DNA of 64,000 nt from Terriglobales bacterium (lineage in GTDB: Bacteria > Acidobacteriota > Terriglobia > Terriglobales > Acidobacteriaceae): assembly GCA_035567895.1 (NCBI GenBank), contig DATMPC010000042.1:1-64000 (forward strand). Direction: 5' to 3'. The translations under genes and the position numbers were made by a program. Within the stretch, counting starts at the first letter, position 1; each line of letters opens with the position of its first letter. The notes beneath the pieces were generated by a model that was not told where the DNA came from, ran no database searches, and was given only the letters and a program-made list of their open reading frames with translations. Shown piece by piece: positions 35,650 through 45,366 of this stretch.

Positions 35650-37374
35650 CTAGCGAAGAAGATTGACCCGAGCGAGATCAACAATCTCGTTACCGCGTCC
35701 GTTGAGAACCGCTCTGAGCATGAACAGGCTGAAACCCTTGGCCTGTTCCAACGAGATTGTCGGCGGTATCGAGAGCTCCTGACGCGACACCAGTACCTCA
35801 ACGAACGCGGGGCCGTCATACTTGAGAGCCTTCTCGATCGCGGGTTCTACCTCATCCGGTGTTTCCGCCTTAAAGGCGACTAGTCCAGCTCCCTCTGCAA
35901 TCTTTGTAAAGTCAGGATTGTAGAGGTCTGTTCCAAAATCGAGAATGCCGGCCGCTTTCATTTCCAACTCAACAAACGCGAGGGAATTGTTCCTGAAAAC
36001 GACAATTTTTACCGGTAATTCATGCTGCCTTAGTGTGAGGAGATCGCCCATCAGCATGGCAAAGCCACCATCGCCGGACATCGAGATCACCTGCCGACTG
36101 GGATAGCTCACCTGAGCGCCGATGGCCTGAGGCAGTGCATTGGCCATCGATCCATGTGTGAACGAACCCAGGATCCGGCGCTTGCCATTCATGGTGAGAT
36201 ACCGCGCCGCCCAAATGGTCGGAGTTCCTACGTCACAAGTGAAGACCGCATCATCGGCCGCAAGACGATCGAGAACGCGTGCGACATATTGAGGATGGAT
36301 GGGCTTCTTGTTCGAGTCGGCCGTCGCCAGGTCATCCAGTCCCTTGCGGGCTTTTTGATAGTGCTCAAGCGATTCCTTCAGATGTCGCTCGTCCTGGTTT
36401 TGCTCCAACTTTGGCAATAGAGCGCGAAGTGTGCTCTTTGTGTCTCCTACAAAAGCGAAATCGACTTTGCTACGGCGTCCAATCTGCTCGCCGCGAAGAT
36501 CGATCTGCACTACAGTTGCCTTTTCGGGAAAGAACTGGCGATAAGGGAAGTCAGTTCCGATCATCAGCAAAACATCGCAGTTCATCATTGCCTGATAACC
36601 GGACGAAAACCCGAGCAGACCGGTCATGCCCACATCGAATGGGTTGTCGTATTCGATAAACTCCTTGCCGCGCATTGCGTGGACAATAGGAGCCTGTAGC
36701 TTGCCCGCGAGTTCAATCAACTCGTCGTGAGCGCCCGCGCAACCTGCGCCGCCGAGGATAGTTATCTTTTGTGATTGATTCAGAAGATCCGCGAGAATGG
36801 CGATTTCTTCATTCGGCGGGCAGACTATAGGTTTGGGCTCGGAAAAACGCAGCCGTGGCGTTTGCTCGACAGCATCTCGCAAGGCTATGTCACCGGGCAG
36901 CGCAACCACTGCAACGCCACGTCGTGAAACAGCTGACTGCATTGCAATCTCGAGCACGCGAGGCATTTGCTCGGGCTGAGAAATGAGTTCGCAGTAGTGA
37001 CTGCATTGTGCAAACAGATGCTCCGGATGCGTCTCCTGGAAGTATCCACTTCCCAACTCGGCACTAGGAATGTGTGCTGCGATCGCGAGCACAGGAACGC
37101 GGCTGCGGTGGCAATCGTAGAGACCGTTGATCAAGTGGAGATTGCCAGGGCCGGCGCTCCCGGCGCAGACTGCGAGTGTCCCGGTGAGATGCGCCTCAGC
37201 TCCGGCAGCAAAGGCTGCAGTTTCTTCATGTCTCACATGAACCCACTGAATGTCTTTTCGTTTGCGGATTGCGTCGATGACACCGTTGAGAGAGTCGCCC
37301 GAAACGCCGTAGATCCTCCGAACTCCTGCGTCGGCGAGAACATCTACCAGAACATCAGCTACTCTTTTACCCAT
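35650..37374 (-). CDS. poxB: Pyruvate dehydrogenase (quinone), PoxB-like
   Basis: A thiamine-diphosphate flavoenzyme of 574 residues that converts pyruvate to acetate and CO2 and passes electrons to membrane quinone. The N-terminal domain has [16 protein letters not shown] and the catalytic Glu in [15 protein letters not shown]. The diphosphate-binding domain shows [16 protein letters not shown] with the downstream [10 protein letters not shown]. The C-terminal tail ([20 protein letters not shown]) resembles the membrane-binding end of PoxB. A 40-base gap separates it from the upstream DUF417 gene, so the two are probably one transcript. It would consume pyruvate made by the malic enzyme encoded nearby. 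Confidence 0.92.
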   Translation of the reverse strand: MGKRVADVLVDVLADAGVRRIYGVSGDSLNGVIDAIRKRKDIQWVHVRHEETAAFAAGAEAHLTGTLAVCAGSAGPGNLHLINGLYDCHRSRVPVLAIAAHIPSAELGSGYFQETHPEHLFAQCSHYCELISQPEQMPRVLEIAMQSAVSRRGVAVVALPGDIALRDAVEQTPRLRFSEPKPIVCPPNEEIAILADLLNQSQKITILGGAGCAGAHDELIELAGKLQAPIVHAMRGKEFIEYDNPFDVGMTGLLGFSSGYQAMMNCDVLLMIGTDFPYRQFFPEKATVVQIDLRGEQIGRRSKVDFAFVGDTKSTLRALLPKLEQNQDERHLKESLEHYQKARKGLDDLATADSNKKPIHPQYVARVLDRLAADDAVFTCDVGTPTIWAARYLTMNGKRRILGSFTHGSMANALPQAIGAQVSYPSRQVISMSGDGGFAMLMGDLLTLRQHELPVKIVVFRNNSLAFVELEMKAAGILDFGTDLYNPDFTKIAEGAGLVAFKAETPDEVEPAIEKALKYDGPAFVEVLVSRQELSIPPTISLEQAKGFSLFMLRAVLNGRGNEIVDLARVNLLR

Positions 37375-37414
37375 ACTGATTCGCTCCTTGTGTCCGTTTG
37401 CCTCATCGTAGATC

Positions 37415-37915
37415 TCACGAGGTCAGGGCTTCACCCAGGGACCAAACAGCGGCGCCGAGTGAAATGACATCCTTTAGCAAGAACTGTCCGGGCATTGCGG
37501 AAAGTGCTGGAAAGCCACCGAGACTCGGTTCCCACCCTGGCGTTGAAAACAGGAACGAAAGGGTAGTTAGGAACATCAGCACTGCCAGAGCGCTGCCAAT
37601 AACGCATGCCTTGCGCGACCAAGGTCGGAGCGCAATCAAGATCGCGATAGCGACTTCGACAACTCCTAGTCCATCAGAAAACTGTCGCACCGTTGATATT
37701 CGGTACGTCCAGCTCAGGAATGGACTGTGTGCTACTAACGGCTGAATGCCGCTCGCCTCGTACCCCGTGAACTTCATAAATCCAATCCAGCCGATGACGA
37801 GCGCCAACCCGTAACGAATTAATTGATGACCAATTGAAGTGATCGTTGAACCGATTTGCTCTGTCCCAGCAACATTCTTTGCTGCTGAATAGGTCATCGT
37901 TGTTGAATGCGCCAT
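37415..37915 (-). CDS. DUF417 (YkgB/RclC-like) membrane protein
   Basis: A 166-residue inner-membrane protein with four hydrophobic helices (for example [20 protein letters not shown] and [15 protein letters not shown]). The motif [20 protein letters not shown] identifies the DUF417 family, which includes E. coli RclC from the reactive-chlorine response. ATG 37915 has AGGAG ten bases upstream; an in-frame ATG at 37942 is less well placed. It precedes poxB in the same direction. The biochemical role is unknown. Confidence 0.85.
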   Translation of the reverse strand: MAHSTTMTYSAAKNVAGTEQIGSTITSIGHQLIRYGLALVIGWIGFMKFTGYEASGIQPLVAHSPFLSWTYRISTVRQFSDGLGVVEVAIAILIALRPWSRKACVIGSALAVLMFLTTLSFLFSTPGWEPSLGGFPALSAMPGQFLLKDVISLGAAVWSLGEALTS

Positions 37916-38325
37916 TGTTCCGCTTCTCCTATCTATCTCCAATTGATCGGAGACATGCAGTTTGCGCCAACGTCCTTGCGATTAGCTGCGCCTCCGAAGG
38001 TCTGCATTGCACGAATGGGGCCAACAGCAAATCCGGTTTTCCGTTATTTCAAGATGTGTGAGGCAGAAAGGCTTATGCCAGCCGAAGCCATGTATCAACT
38101 CCCGAACCGGTGTCCCGCAAACGTCTTCACGTCGCCAGAGCGACACCACCAATCGACTTAACAACCAAAACGTGTTGATTGCCTGCCCTTCGTCAGCGAA
38201 GTTGCAGCAGTGCTTTTAGCATTAGATCGCGCATGACTTTCGTGAAATGCAAGTACGAATCGAGCAGCGCACCCGTCAGATTTTCCCCGGATTGAGCAAT
38301 GGAAGTCGGGATGCTTATGAATCGT
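37916..38325. other. Gene-free stretch before ECF sigma gene
   Basis: Short frames exist on both strands, but none has a ribosome site or a recognisable product. The divergent promoters of the DUF417/poxB pair and of the ECF gene should lie here. The only strong structure is the perfect inverted repeat at its right end, listed separately. Confidence 0.4.
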
Positions 38326-38356
38326 GCAGAACACAGCATTCAATTCTGTGTTCTGC
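38326..38356 (+). promoter_or_regulatory. Perfect 11-bp inverted repeat just before the ECF sigma ribosome site
   Basis: GCAGAACACAG (38326-38336) and CTGTGTTCTGC (38346-38356) are exact complements separated by nine bases. The AGAGG ribosome site begins at the next base (38357) and the start codon is at 38372. It may be a regulator operator or an RNA hairpin affecting initiation. Confidence 0.65.
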
Positions 38357-38371
38357 AGAGGCTACCGCAAA

Positions 38372-39076
38372 ATGGAAATGGATGCGAACCAAATCGCGAC
38401 ACAATCGGCTACGGACATCGATCTCGTGCATTCCGCCAAACAGGGGGAAGTTGCAGCATTTGAAGAATTGATGAAACGCCACATGAAACGGGTTTTCGCG
38501 ATCGCGTATCACATGACTCGTTCGCGTGAGGATGCGGAAGACATAACTCAGGAGACGTTCCTCAAAGCGTGCTGCCATCTCAAAGACTTTCACGAGAAGG
38601 CGCAGTTCACTACCTGGGTGACACGAATTGCGGTAAACACCGCCTTGACCAAGGTTCGTCAGTCGAGCTTGGTCCAGATCGGCTCGAAGGGAGAGCCATT
38701 CTGGGAGCCCACCGGGACAGCCGAAGAAGTTGTGGATTGGAGCGCAAGCCCGGAAGGGATCTACAGTCGCTCGCAACTCCGTGAGCGCCTGAGAAGCGCC
38801 TTGGAAGGATTGCCGCTAATTTACAGTACGGTTTTCGTTTTACGAGATGTGTACGGGTTTTCTATTATGGAAACCGCGACTGCGTTGCAATTGAGCGTTC
38901 CCACGATCAAAACTCGGTTGCTGCGCGCGCGTTTGCAGCTTCGCGAAAGCTTGAGCGGGAGTTTTTATTCCCACGTGGATAGACGCCGAGCACGTACGAT
39001 CGAACCTGGTCGTTCGTGTTCGGCGCTTCATTCGGTAAAGAGCCGAAAAACGCTACAAAAGACAGTGCTCACATAA
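38372..39076 (+). CDS. ECF-type RNA polymerase sigma factor
   Basis: A sigma-70-family factor of 234 residues. Region 2 spans about 25-95 (FEELMKRHMKRVFAIAYHMT, DAEDITQETFLKACCHL, TTWVTRIAVNTAL). Region 4 lies at about 140-190 (LPLIYSTVFVLRDVYGFSIM, LSVPTIKTRLLRARLQLRE). ATG 38372 was chosen for its AGAGG ribosome site at the foot of the hairpin; ATG 38324 lies before that hairpin. The tail beyond region 4 (about 40 residues, Arg/Ser-rich) is unusual. No anti-sigma gene is adjacent on either side, so control may act through the hairpin or through a distant partner. Confidence 0.9.
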   Translation: MEMDANQIATQSATDIDLVHSAKQGEVAAFEELMKRHMKRVFAIAYHMTRSREDAEDITQETFLKACCHLKDFHEKAQFTTWVTRIAVNTALTKVRQSSLVQIGSKGEPFWEPTGTAEEVVDWSASPEGIYSRSQLRERLRSALEGLPLIYSTVFVLRDVYGFSIMETATALQLSVPTIKTRLLRARLQLRESLSGSFYSHVDRRRARTIEPGRSCSALHSVKSRKTLQKTVLT

Positions 39077-39277
39077 GCGAAGTTGCAGCCGGGAAACGGT
39101 GACGCACATAGAGTGTCCCGTTCCGGTAATCCTAAGCAAATACTCATCAGACGCTCACTCTAGCATTAACGGTGTACGACACGCTCACGCCATTCCAGAG
39201 CGCGGTTGCCCAAGGCGACCTTTGCCAACAGGTTACCGCTTGTGCTGTCGGATTGATTCGGCGCGTTGGAATCTAAA

Positions 39278-39910
39278 TCAGCGACCAGTGATCCGGATCA
39301 ACATTTCCAGACCACTCGTGAGTGTGATCTTCTGACGTCCATGGAACGCGGTGGTGCCCAAACCTCCCGCGCCACCAACGATGGAGCCGATTCCAGCTCC
39401 CTTGCCGCCGCCGAAGATTCCACCCAGCAAAGCGCCAGCTCCTGCTCCGATGGCGCTGTGCACAACGGCGTTCCTGCCTCTCCCACCTGATTCGATCGCG
39501 CCTTCTACATCCACCTTCTCGCCTGATGGCGCATGGTAAAGCTGGATAATCTCGGCGTGAATCGGAGCACGACGTCCGTCCGGCATGACGATCCGGTCAA
39601 ATCTAAGCATCATGCTGGTATGGCCTTTGAGTCTACCTGACATGTCGATGGAAGCGATGTGTCCGTACACCCGTGCATTCCGGTATTCCCCTTTATCGAC
39701 CACGGTTGCACTGAATGGGTCTCCGATTTGAGAGTCAACGCTGGTCAATGTGTCGTCTAATCGAATTCGCAGAGCAATATCCGTTGGAACGCTGAGTATT
39801 TCGTCAGCTGCAAGCGCTTGCGAACAGAAAATTGCGATTAGCGCCATTAGCAAACCTGCAGCTATTGCCGGCTTAGAAATTGGGAACTTCTTTAGTTGTT
39901 GGACAGACAT
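39278..39910 (-). CDS. Exported glycine-zipper protein
   Basis: A 210-residue protein with a Sec signal peptide (AIAAGLLMALIAIFCSQALA, cleavage near 35). A beta-rich middle part (about 40-140, FSATVVDKGEYRNARVYGHI) is followed by a glycine-zipper segment (about 150-190: AIGAGAGALLGGIFGGGKGA). Such segments can insert in membranes or mediate packing. I cannot assign a specific function. AAGGA stands before the ATG. It is transcribed alone, away from the ECF gene with which it converges. Confidence 0.75.
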   Translation of the reverse strand: MSVQQLKKFPISKPAIAAGLLMALIAIFCSQALAADEILSVPTDIALRIRLDDTLTSVDSQIGDPFSATVVDKGEYRNARVYGHIASIDMSGRLKGHTSMMLRFDRIVMPDGRRAPIHAEIIQLYHAPSGEKVDVEGAIESGGRGRNAVVHSAIGAGAGALLGGIFGGGKGAGIGSIVGGAGGLGTTAFHGRQKITLTSGLEMLIRITGR

Positions 39911-40092
39911 TTTCTTCTTCCTTCTAATTGATTTTGAAATGCATCCCTAGATCAGCTGCTCCCAAAAGGGATGTTCCCAGAACAAAGGGGAGTTAACTTA
40001 TGCCACGCAGAGAAGATGATCATGACGAATCGGATCGGCGTCTGCAGCCTTTTTGAATCGGCGTGATCCAAGTAAACCGCGACGACAACGGA

Positions 40093-41226
40093 CTACCGTA
40101 GGCCAACGAAAGTTGCTGAGGAGGCGCTTGCCATTGCTGCGCTGCCCTGCAACCCTCTCGCATCCTGACTGAAGTCCCGGAATCGGCTTACTGCTGCGTC
40201 GGCCTCCTTAATGAAAATCACCCGGCCTTCGGGGTCGAGATCGATGCGGACGAAGTCGCCAAACTGCAACTGGGAAGTTGCCAGCAGGCTCGCCAGTGGA
40301 GACACAAGATTCTTCTCTATCGCTCGTTTCAGATGACGAGCCCCATACTTTGCGTCCGTGCCTTCTTCCAACAGAAAGTTCCTGACGCTTTCTGAACAAC
40401 CAAAGAGAAATTTCTTCGAGCCCGACGATGCGAGAATGCGCTTCTGCACCATCTCCAACTCGAGATCTAGGATCCGCTGCAAGTGAGCCGCACGCAATGT
40501 CTTGAAAACCACAACCTTATCAATGCGATTCATGAACTCCGGTGTGAACTTGCGCCGTGCCGCTTCCACCGCCGTACGATCGATCTTCTCGTCAAAGTCA
40601 TCATTAAGGAGTTCTGCTTTCGGCGAAAATCCGAAGCGGCCGTTTGCCAGGTTCGACATCTCGGCCGCCCCGAGGTTGGACGTCATAATAATGATGCACT
40701 GCGAAAGATCTACGCGACGGTTATCGCCCAGAGTGAGTGTGCCCTTGTCCAAAATGCCAAGCAGTAGCTGCCACAACGCATCGGAAGCCTTTTCAATCTC
40801 GTCAAACAGCAGGATGGAAAGCTTCAGCTTCTCGGTATGCCACTGATCAATAGCCTGCTGCGTCAATACCGGATGAGTCTCACGATGCCCCAAGTATCCC
40901 GGAGGAGAGCCAATCAGCTTGGCGATTTCGTGGGAATGCTGAAACTCCGCACAGTCGATCTTGATGCAGGCACGAGGATCGCCAAATAGTGCCTGCGCCA
41001 TCGTCTCCACCACTCGCGTCTTTCCCGAACCGGTCGGCCCAAGGAACAGCAGATTACCTATCGGACGTCCCGGCGGATTGAGGCCCGCCAAAAACGTTTG
41101 ATAGATATTTGCCAGCTCTTCGACAGCCTGTTCCTGGCCAACAATATTTCTTCGCAGAGCATCCGCGAACACAGTCGTCTCACCGTTGCGACGGTTAGGA
41201 TCCAGAACGATGGTTTGGCTTTTCAT
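40093..41226 (-). CDS. Stand-alone ClpB/ClpA D2-like AAA+ ATPase
   Basis: A 377-residue protein that corresponds to the second AAA+ module of Hsp100 chaperones. Features are Walker A GPTGSGKT (63-70), pore-loop-like GSPPGYLG (106-113), Walker B LLFDEIEKA (139-147), sensor 1 MTSNLG, arginine-finger region FTPEFMNRIDKVVVF and the C-terminal small domain (KYGARHLKRAIEKNLVSPLA). There is no N-terminal Clp domain, no D1 module, no zinc finger as in ClpX and no visible ClpP-docking tripeptide. It may remodel a specific partner; the neighbours give no clue. Confidence 0.83.
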   Translation of the reverse strand: MKSQTIVLDPNRRNGETTVFADALRRNIVGQEQAVEELANIYQTFLAGLNPPGRPIGNLLFLGPTGSGKTRVVETMAQALFGDPRACIKIDCAEFQHSHEIAKLIGSPPGYLGHRETHPVLTQQAIDQWHTEKLKLSILLFDEIEKASDALWQLLLGILDKGTLTLGDNRRVDLSQCIIIMTSNLGAAEMSNLANGRFGFSPKAELLNDDFDEKIDRTAVEAARRKFTPEFMNRIDKVVVFKTLRAAHLQRILDLELEMVQKRILASSGSKKFLFGCSESVRNFLLEEGTDAKYGARHLKRAIEKNLVSPLASLLATSQLQFGDFVRIDLDPEGRVIFIKEADAAVSRFRDFSQDARGLQGSAAMASASSATFVGLR

Positions 41227-42020
41227 ACGACGCTTACCTCTACACGGAGCAACTAAGCAGTTCGCATGCCAGACCGTCGAACTCTGTGGAAATCGCGAGG
41301 AGTACTCGCGATTGACCGTATCAGCAACATTTCAACAGCATAAGAGGTCAACGAGTGTGACTTCGTCTCTTATAAGTCGGCTACCGATCTGCCTCAACGA
41401 TTCCTTCAGCAAATTAGGAATATCGGCATTACACACTCGGTCATGTCGTTATTGGGACACCGAATGATGGACTCTCTGTCGATATAGCATCAGACAGTCC
41501 ATTGAACACGTACTTCGAATCGCACAAGTCGGGGTTGCCGTCCTAGCGCGTTCGCTCCTGCTCCTTCTGCTCAGGATCCGGTCGCTTCTTCGATGTCATG
41601 ATCATTGCGATAGCGTACTGAAGAAAAGATGTTTAGCCGTTTTAAGAAAAGCGCTTCATTCTTTCAGGCATCATCGCTCAATGTTCGTGACACGTTCTTC
41701 ACCTTATCCTGCAGAACTTACGTTCATAACGCTTTGGCAGACCAATTGCCATACGTAGATCAGAATGAAACCAGCAGCTCACAACATCTCTCAGTCATCA
41801 GCGGCTCCTATCCAGCCACTCCTCAGTAACTTCCGTTTCGGGGCAAGAATCTGTTTTTGCAAACAGACTCTTGCCTCTCGCCTCATCAAAGTGGACTGGC
41901 TGGTGCTTCGGCACTTCGAGACCGCAGAGAAGAAATCAGATGAGGCCGTTTAACAACATGCCATTCCAGCTCCGGGATGCACGGTTCTTCACTCACTTAC
42001 ATCGCGACGTGCAAACCCAG
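41227..42020. other. Gene-poor region
   Basis: About 790 bases with no recognisable protein gene. A frame of 66 codons at 41629-41829 and the N-terminal extension of the following gene (from 41871) have no ribosome sites and no family resemblance. A very short minus-strand frame near 41541-41600 encodes a charged peptide but is unsupported. Confidence 0.4.
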
Positions 42021-42851
42021 ATGCAAAAAGGGACCTTCTTGAAAACAAAACTGATCGCCATCCTCCTTTGGACAACACTTACGATTTCTCAATTATCGTT
42101 TGCGGAGGTGCCGCGGAAAGGAGAGAACGTTCCGGCGTCGCAACTAGCAGCGACATCTGACGCAAACACATCCGAATCGCTCGCAGCTGTACTGTCTATT
42201 CCGTCCTCAACTCCACGTGGTCCTAAAGACCTGCTTCAAGACTACGAAGCAGGAATGTTAGCCGTTGCCCAGGAGTTTTCTGGAAAGCTTGTTGCTATTG
42301 CCGGAGCTGTCCAGCGCGGCGAGCTTAGTAGAGAGCAAGGAGAGGAAATCAGTGGAGAGCAATATCAGCTGGCTGAGATGCAGTTTGGTCTATTGAGCAC
42401 CTTACGAGAAATGTTAGCTCAAGATCTTGCGCGAACGGCCGCAGCACCGCCCGCTGTCGCAAAAGAAACCGAGGGAAACGAAGCTGTTCTGGTAGAGGTC
42501 CCATTGTCACCTCTGCAGCTCAACACCGAGGTAATTCGGTATTTGGACCTAACTCCAGCGCAGGTCACGTCTATACAGGAGCTAGTGTCGGAGGAACGCC
42601 GTACTCTCGAGCCGTTAATGGCTCAACTGCAACTGACAAATGAACAACTGGTCGCCATTACTGGTCAAGACCAGACGAAGAACGAGAAACAGGTCAAGAG
42701 CTTAGCCAATGTGCAGGCACGCAATCTGACGAACCTGATTGTTGCGAATTCGCGGCTGCGCGCAAAGATTTATCAACTCCTCAACCCACAGCAACGACGG
42801 AGACTTGATGAGTTTCGGAAGTCGCCAGAGGCTCTGGCAGCTAACAACTAA
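42021..42851 (+). CDS. Exported helical protein of unknown function
   Basis: I do not recognise a family with certainty. ATG 42021 starts a clear signal peptide (LKTKLIAILLWTTLTISQLSFA), giving 276 residues; the frame extends upstream to 41871, and ATG 41940 is an alternative. The mature part is rich in Gln, Glu and Leu and largely helical. Two stretches (DLTPAQVTSIQELVSEERRT and LNPQQRRRLDEFRKSPEALA) resemble the LTxxQ-type helices of Spy/CpxP periplasmic proteins. That similarity is suggestive only. The stop overlaps the next small frame (TAATG). Confidence 0.65.
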   Translation: MQKGTFLKTKLIAILLWTTLTISQLSFAEVPRKGENVPASQLAATSDANTSESLAAVLSIPSSTPRGPKDLLQDYEAGMLAVAQEFSGKLVAIAGAVQRGELSREQGEEISGEQYQLAEMQFGLLSTLREMLAQDLARTAAAPPAVAKETEGNEAVLVEVPLSPLQLNTEVIRYLDLTPAQVTSIQELVSEERRTLEPLMAQLQLTNEQLVAITGQDQTKNEKQVKSLANVQARNLTNLIVANSRLRAKIYQLLNPQQRRRLDEFRKSPEALAANN

Positions 42852-43063
42852 TGGTGACTAGAAAAAATTCATTTCATCCCAACTTCTCGCCGAGCCAATT
42901 GGATCTCGTTCAGAAACGGCTAGTTCGCTGCCAAATCTCTACTGTTATTGGACCACCTGACAACCGTTACCTTCTTTTATCGCCGTTAGATGAGGTGGAC
43001 CCTCAGCAACGCGAAAAGCCTTCCCATGTCGACGCGGCGGCTTTCAAGACTGCCCTTCTTTAG
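42851..43063 (+). CDS. Possible small coupled protein (70 aa)
   Basis: The ATG overlaps the upstream stop as TAATG, a typical reinitiation arrangement. The 70-residue product (MVTRKNSFHPNFSPSQLDLV at the start) has no signal peptide or known motif. The position is the only support; it may be chance. Confidence 0.3.
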   Translation: MVTRKNSFHPNFSPSQLDLVQKRLVRCQISTVIGPPDNRYLLLSPLDEVDPQQREKPSHVDAAAFKTALL

Positions 43064-43120
43064 GCCGATTCGGGCAATCTGCTGCTTGAGGGATTTCCGC
43101 CCGATCCTAGATTTCCACCA

Positions 43121-43339
43121 TTATTTCTTCTTCGCTGCACCCGCTGAAGCGGCGGCGTGCTTTGATTTCACCTTCGCCCATCTTCTACGCTGTGCTGCGG
43201 CTATTCTGGCACGCGCCTCAGGGCTCATATGTCGCCGTCCTTTTCGAGCAACAACCGATATAACTCGGCGGGCCCCGACGGCAGAGGGTCGCGAACTGCT
43301 TTGAAGAACTGCAATCGCGCGTTCGAGGTCTACACACAA
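43121..43339 (-). CDS. Small basic acidobacterial-type protein
   Basis: A 72-residue product with an acidic/hydrophobic start (CVDLERAIAVLQSS) and a strongly basic second half (RRHMSPEARARIAAAQRRRW followed by AKVKSKHAAA and a KKK end). I recall similar small proteins ending in this MSPEARxRIAxAQxxRWAK pattern from acidobacterial genomes; their role is unknown, possibly nucleic-acid binding. Only a TTG start is available in frame, and the frame opens upstream without ATG or GTG, so the 5' end may be damaged. It lies just downstream of the PIG-L remnant. Confidence 0.45.
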   Translation of the reverse strand: MCVDLERAIAVLQSSSRPSAVGARRVISVVARKGRRHMSPEARARIAAAQRRRWAKVKSKHAAASAGAAKKK

Positions 43340-43386
43340 CTCCCACCTCTCGCGATTTTCCGCGCTGATCTTTCCCGGTCAAGTGC

Positions 43387-43644
43387 TCATACGTTAGGCG
43401 TTTCCCTGCAATCTGTAAGCGTGCCACCATCTTCGTCGTCGGGATGGCCAGTGATCTCAATCAGGCTGGCGCGCGTCTGCAGCTTGCGAAGGCTCTGGCG
43501 CAACGCTGCCGCTCCCCGATCGATCGCCAACGGCACTAGGTCTAAGTTTGGGGCTGGTGCGAAGTCAACCGACTGGTGGGCGAAAACTCCGCCGGACAGA
43601 ATTGCCGACAAGGCAAGGATTGAAAGCTGGCGAAGATATTTCAT
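43387..43644 (-). pseudogene. Truncated PIG-L/LmbE-type deacetylase (N-terminal remnant)
   Basis: The 85-codon frame starts with a good ribosome site (GAGGAAG) and a signal peptide (LSILALSAILSGGVFA). It continues to the zinc-binding motif ITGHPDDEDGGTLT, the hallmark of PIG-L de-N-acetylases in their exported acidobacterial form. Right after this motif the sequence changes to an unrelated tail and stops. The remaining few hundred residues of the enzyme are absent downstream. It is therefore a decayed fragment with an intact 5' end. Activity is not expected. Confidence 0.7.
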
Positions 43645-43800
43645 AAAACTTCCTCAGATCTTGATGTCCCTAGCCACCCATATATAAGGAGAGAAGCCGC
43701 CGCGTTGACATTGCCGAAACTGCCCGATGATCAGCGAAGACAAATACGAGTGCGAGCTTCCGGTCGCTTTGGTTGGCGATTCTTGCAGATCGAATTAGCT

Positions 43801-45324
43801 TCACTTGGAAAGGATGATTGCTTTTGCGCTCTCGATTCGCTTCGGGTACTCGCTTTGCTTGTGTTTCTTCAGCGATATCCAGGAGTTCATGGTTTCTTGC
43901 TCCCTGCGCATTACAAGAATCTGGGCGCTCAATGTCTCCTGAGCTGGACCACCCGGAATGGTCCTGATCGCGACAAAGTGTTCCGGATCGAGAGCTTGGC
44001 GAAGGAGGTTTGCGCCGGTGCGAAGCGGCCGCCCGATGATCTCCCCTGCAAGGTCCTGGACGGCAGCTACCATCGCTTCGGTCTCGTACTCGCCCAGCTT
44101 TTGCACTGCGGCATGTACTAGGCGATGCGCGAGCCGAAAGCTCAGTCCTTCGCTGCGCACTAACGTATCGGCAAGCTCCGTCACTGTGAGGAAGCCACTC
44201 CGGGCACGGCGCGCCATCTGCTCTTTATTCACCTGACAGCCCCGCATTACCCCCGCAAACAACTTCAACGCCCGGGTGGCGTCTTCGAACACCGAAAAGA
44301 CTAGCGGCTGGAGATCGTCCTCGCTGTCCACGATGTCGCCAAAGGGCGTGTTGTGCGCGCAGGTCAATACCCCCTGCGCGTGGGCGAAGGCTTTACTCGC
44401 CAGAATTCTGGTGTGCTCAAGCGACACAGGGTTCCGCTTCTGCGGCATGATGCTGGAGGTCTGTACCAACGAATCGTTCAGGCGCAGAAAATTGAATTCA
44501 GCGGTGCACCATTGCAGGCAATCCTGCACCAGTTTGCCTAGGTTGATCATACAGATCGCAACCGCGGAAGCCGCTTCGGTTACGTAATCAATCGCGGCGA
44601 TCGCACCGTAGGAATTGATCTGCAGGCCTTCGAAACCCAGAAGCTCTGCGGTGCAGTTGCGGTCGATAGGGAAACCGGTAGTGGTAATGGCACAGGCCCC
44701 GAGCGGATTGCGGTTGACCGTTGTCCAGGCAGAACACAGGCGATCAAAATCACGGCCCAGGAACTCGGCCGCCGCCGCCAGATAGTGGGCGAAGGTCGTC
44801 GGCTGCGCGGGCTGGGTATGCGTGTACCCCGGCATCAGCGTAGTGATGTTGGCTTCCGCCAAGCGCAACAAGGCGTCCCGCGCGTCGGCAACGCAAGTAG
44901 CACAGCCAAGCACTTCGTTGCGAACGCACATACGATAGAGAGTGAGATCGATATCGTTGCGGCTGCGCGCGGTGTGCATTCTGCCAGCGACGTCGACCCC
45001 TATGTCCGCGGCAAGCAGGTCTTCGATATAGAAGAAGAGGTCCTCGCACGTGCCGTCGTAAGTCGCGGACCTGATCTTCTCAAGGTCAAGACGATCCAGA
45101 GCGCTCAGGCAGGCTTGCGCATCCTCGCGAGAGAGGATGTGCTGACGCTCGAGCATGATCGTATGGGCATAGTGAATCTGCAGCAGACTGGCCAAGAAAT
45201 AGCGCTTCGCATCTTCGAAGTTGGCCGCCAACACGGTTTCGCGATACACCGGAGCGGGAAACTTCTCCGTGGCTGCAGCCTCGTCGAGGCGAGTCGAATT
45301 GGAAGTCACGAGCCTCTCATTCAT
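43801..45324 (-). CDS. Argininosuccinate-lyase-like enzyme
   Basis: A 507-residue member of the argininosuccinate lyase / fumarase fold. Three family regions are present: HTARSRNDID (RSRND at 120-124), PGYTHTQPAQPTTFAHYL (H169) and the signature SSIMPQKRNP (290-299). ArgH releases fumarate from argininosuccinate. The signature MPQKRNP differs from the usual ArgH MPQKKNP, and the first region also departs from the common RSRNDQ. It is the last gene of a ROK regulator / TonB receptor / lyase set rather than an arginine operon. It may be an ArgH paralogue with another substrate. A tail of about 30 Lys-rich residues follows the normal end. Confidence 0.8.
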   Translation of the reverse strand: MNERLVTSNSTRLDEAAATEKFPAPVYRETVLAANFEDAKRYFLASLLQIHYAHTIMLERQHILSREDAQACLSALDRLDLEKIRSATYDGTCEDLFFYIEDLLAADIGVDVAGRMHTARSRNDIDLTLYRMCVRNEVLGCATCVADARDALLRLAEANITTLMPGYTHTQPAQPTTFAHYLAAAAEFLGRDFDRLCSAWTTVNRNPLGACAITTTGFPIDRNCTAELLGFEGLQINSYGAIAAIDYVTEAASAVAICMINLGKLVQDCLQWCTAEFNFLRLNDSLVQTSSIMPQKRNPVSLEHTRILASKAFAHAQGVLTCAHNTPFGDIVDSEDDLQPLVFSVFEDATRALKLFAGVMRGCQVNKEQMARRARSGFLTVTELADTLVRSEGLSFRLAHRLVHAAVQKLGEYETEAMVAAVQDLAGEIIGRPLRTGANLLRQALDPEHFVAIRTIPGGPAQETLSAQILVMRREQETMNSWISLKKHKQSEYPKRIESAKAIILSK

Positions 45325-45366
45325 GGAAAGCGGCGGATACCCATCTCGCTGGTCTCTCCATTTGCG

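Noticed and set aside
41541-41600. 18-codon minus frame encoding a charged peptide (MTSKKRPDPEQKEQERTR)
   Set aside because: Too short, no ribosome site, no repeat or neighbour giving support.
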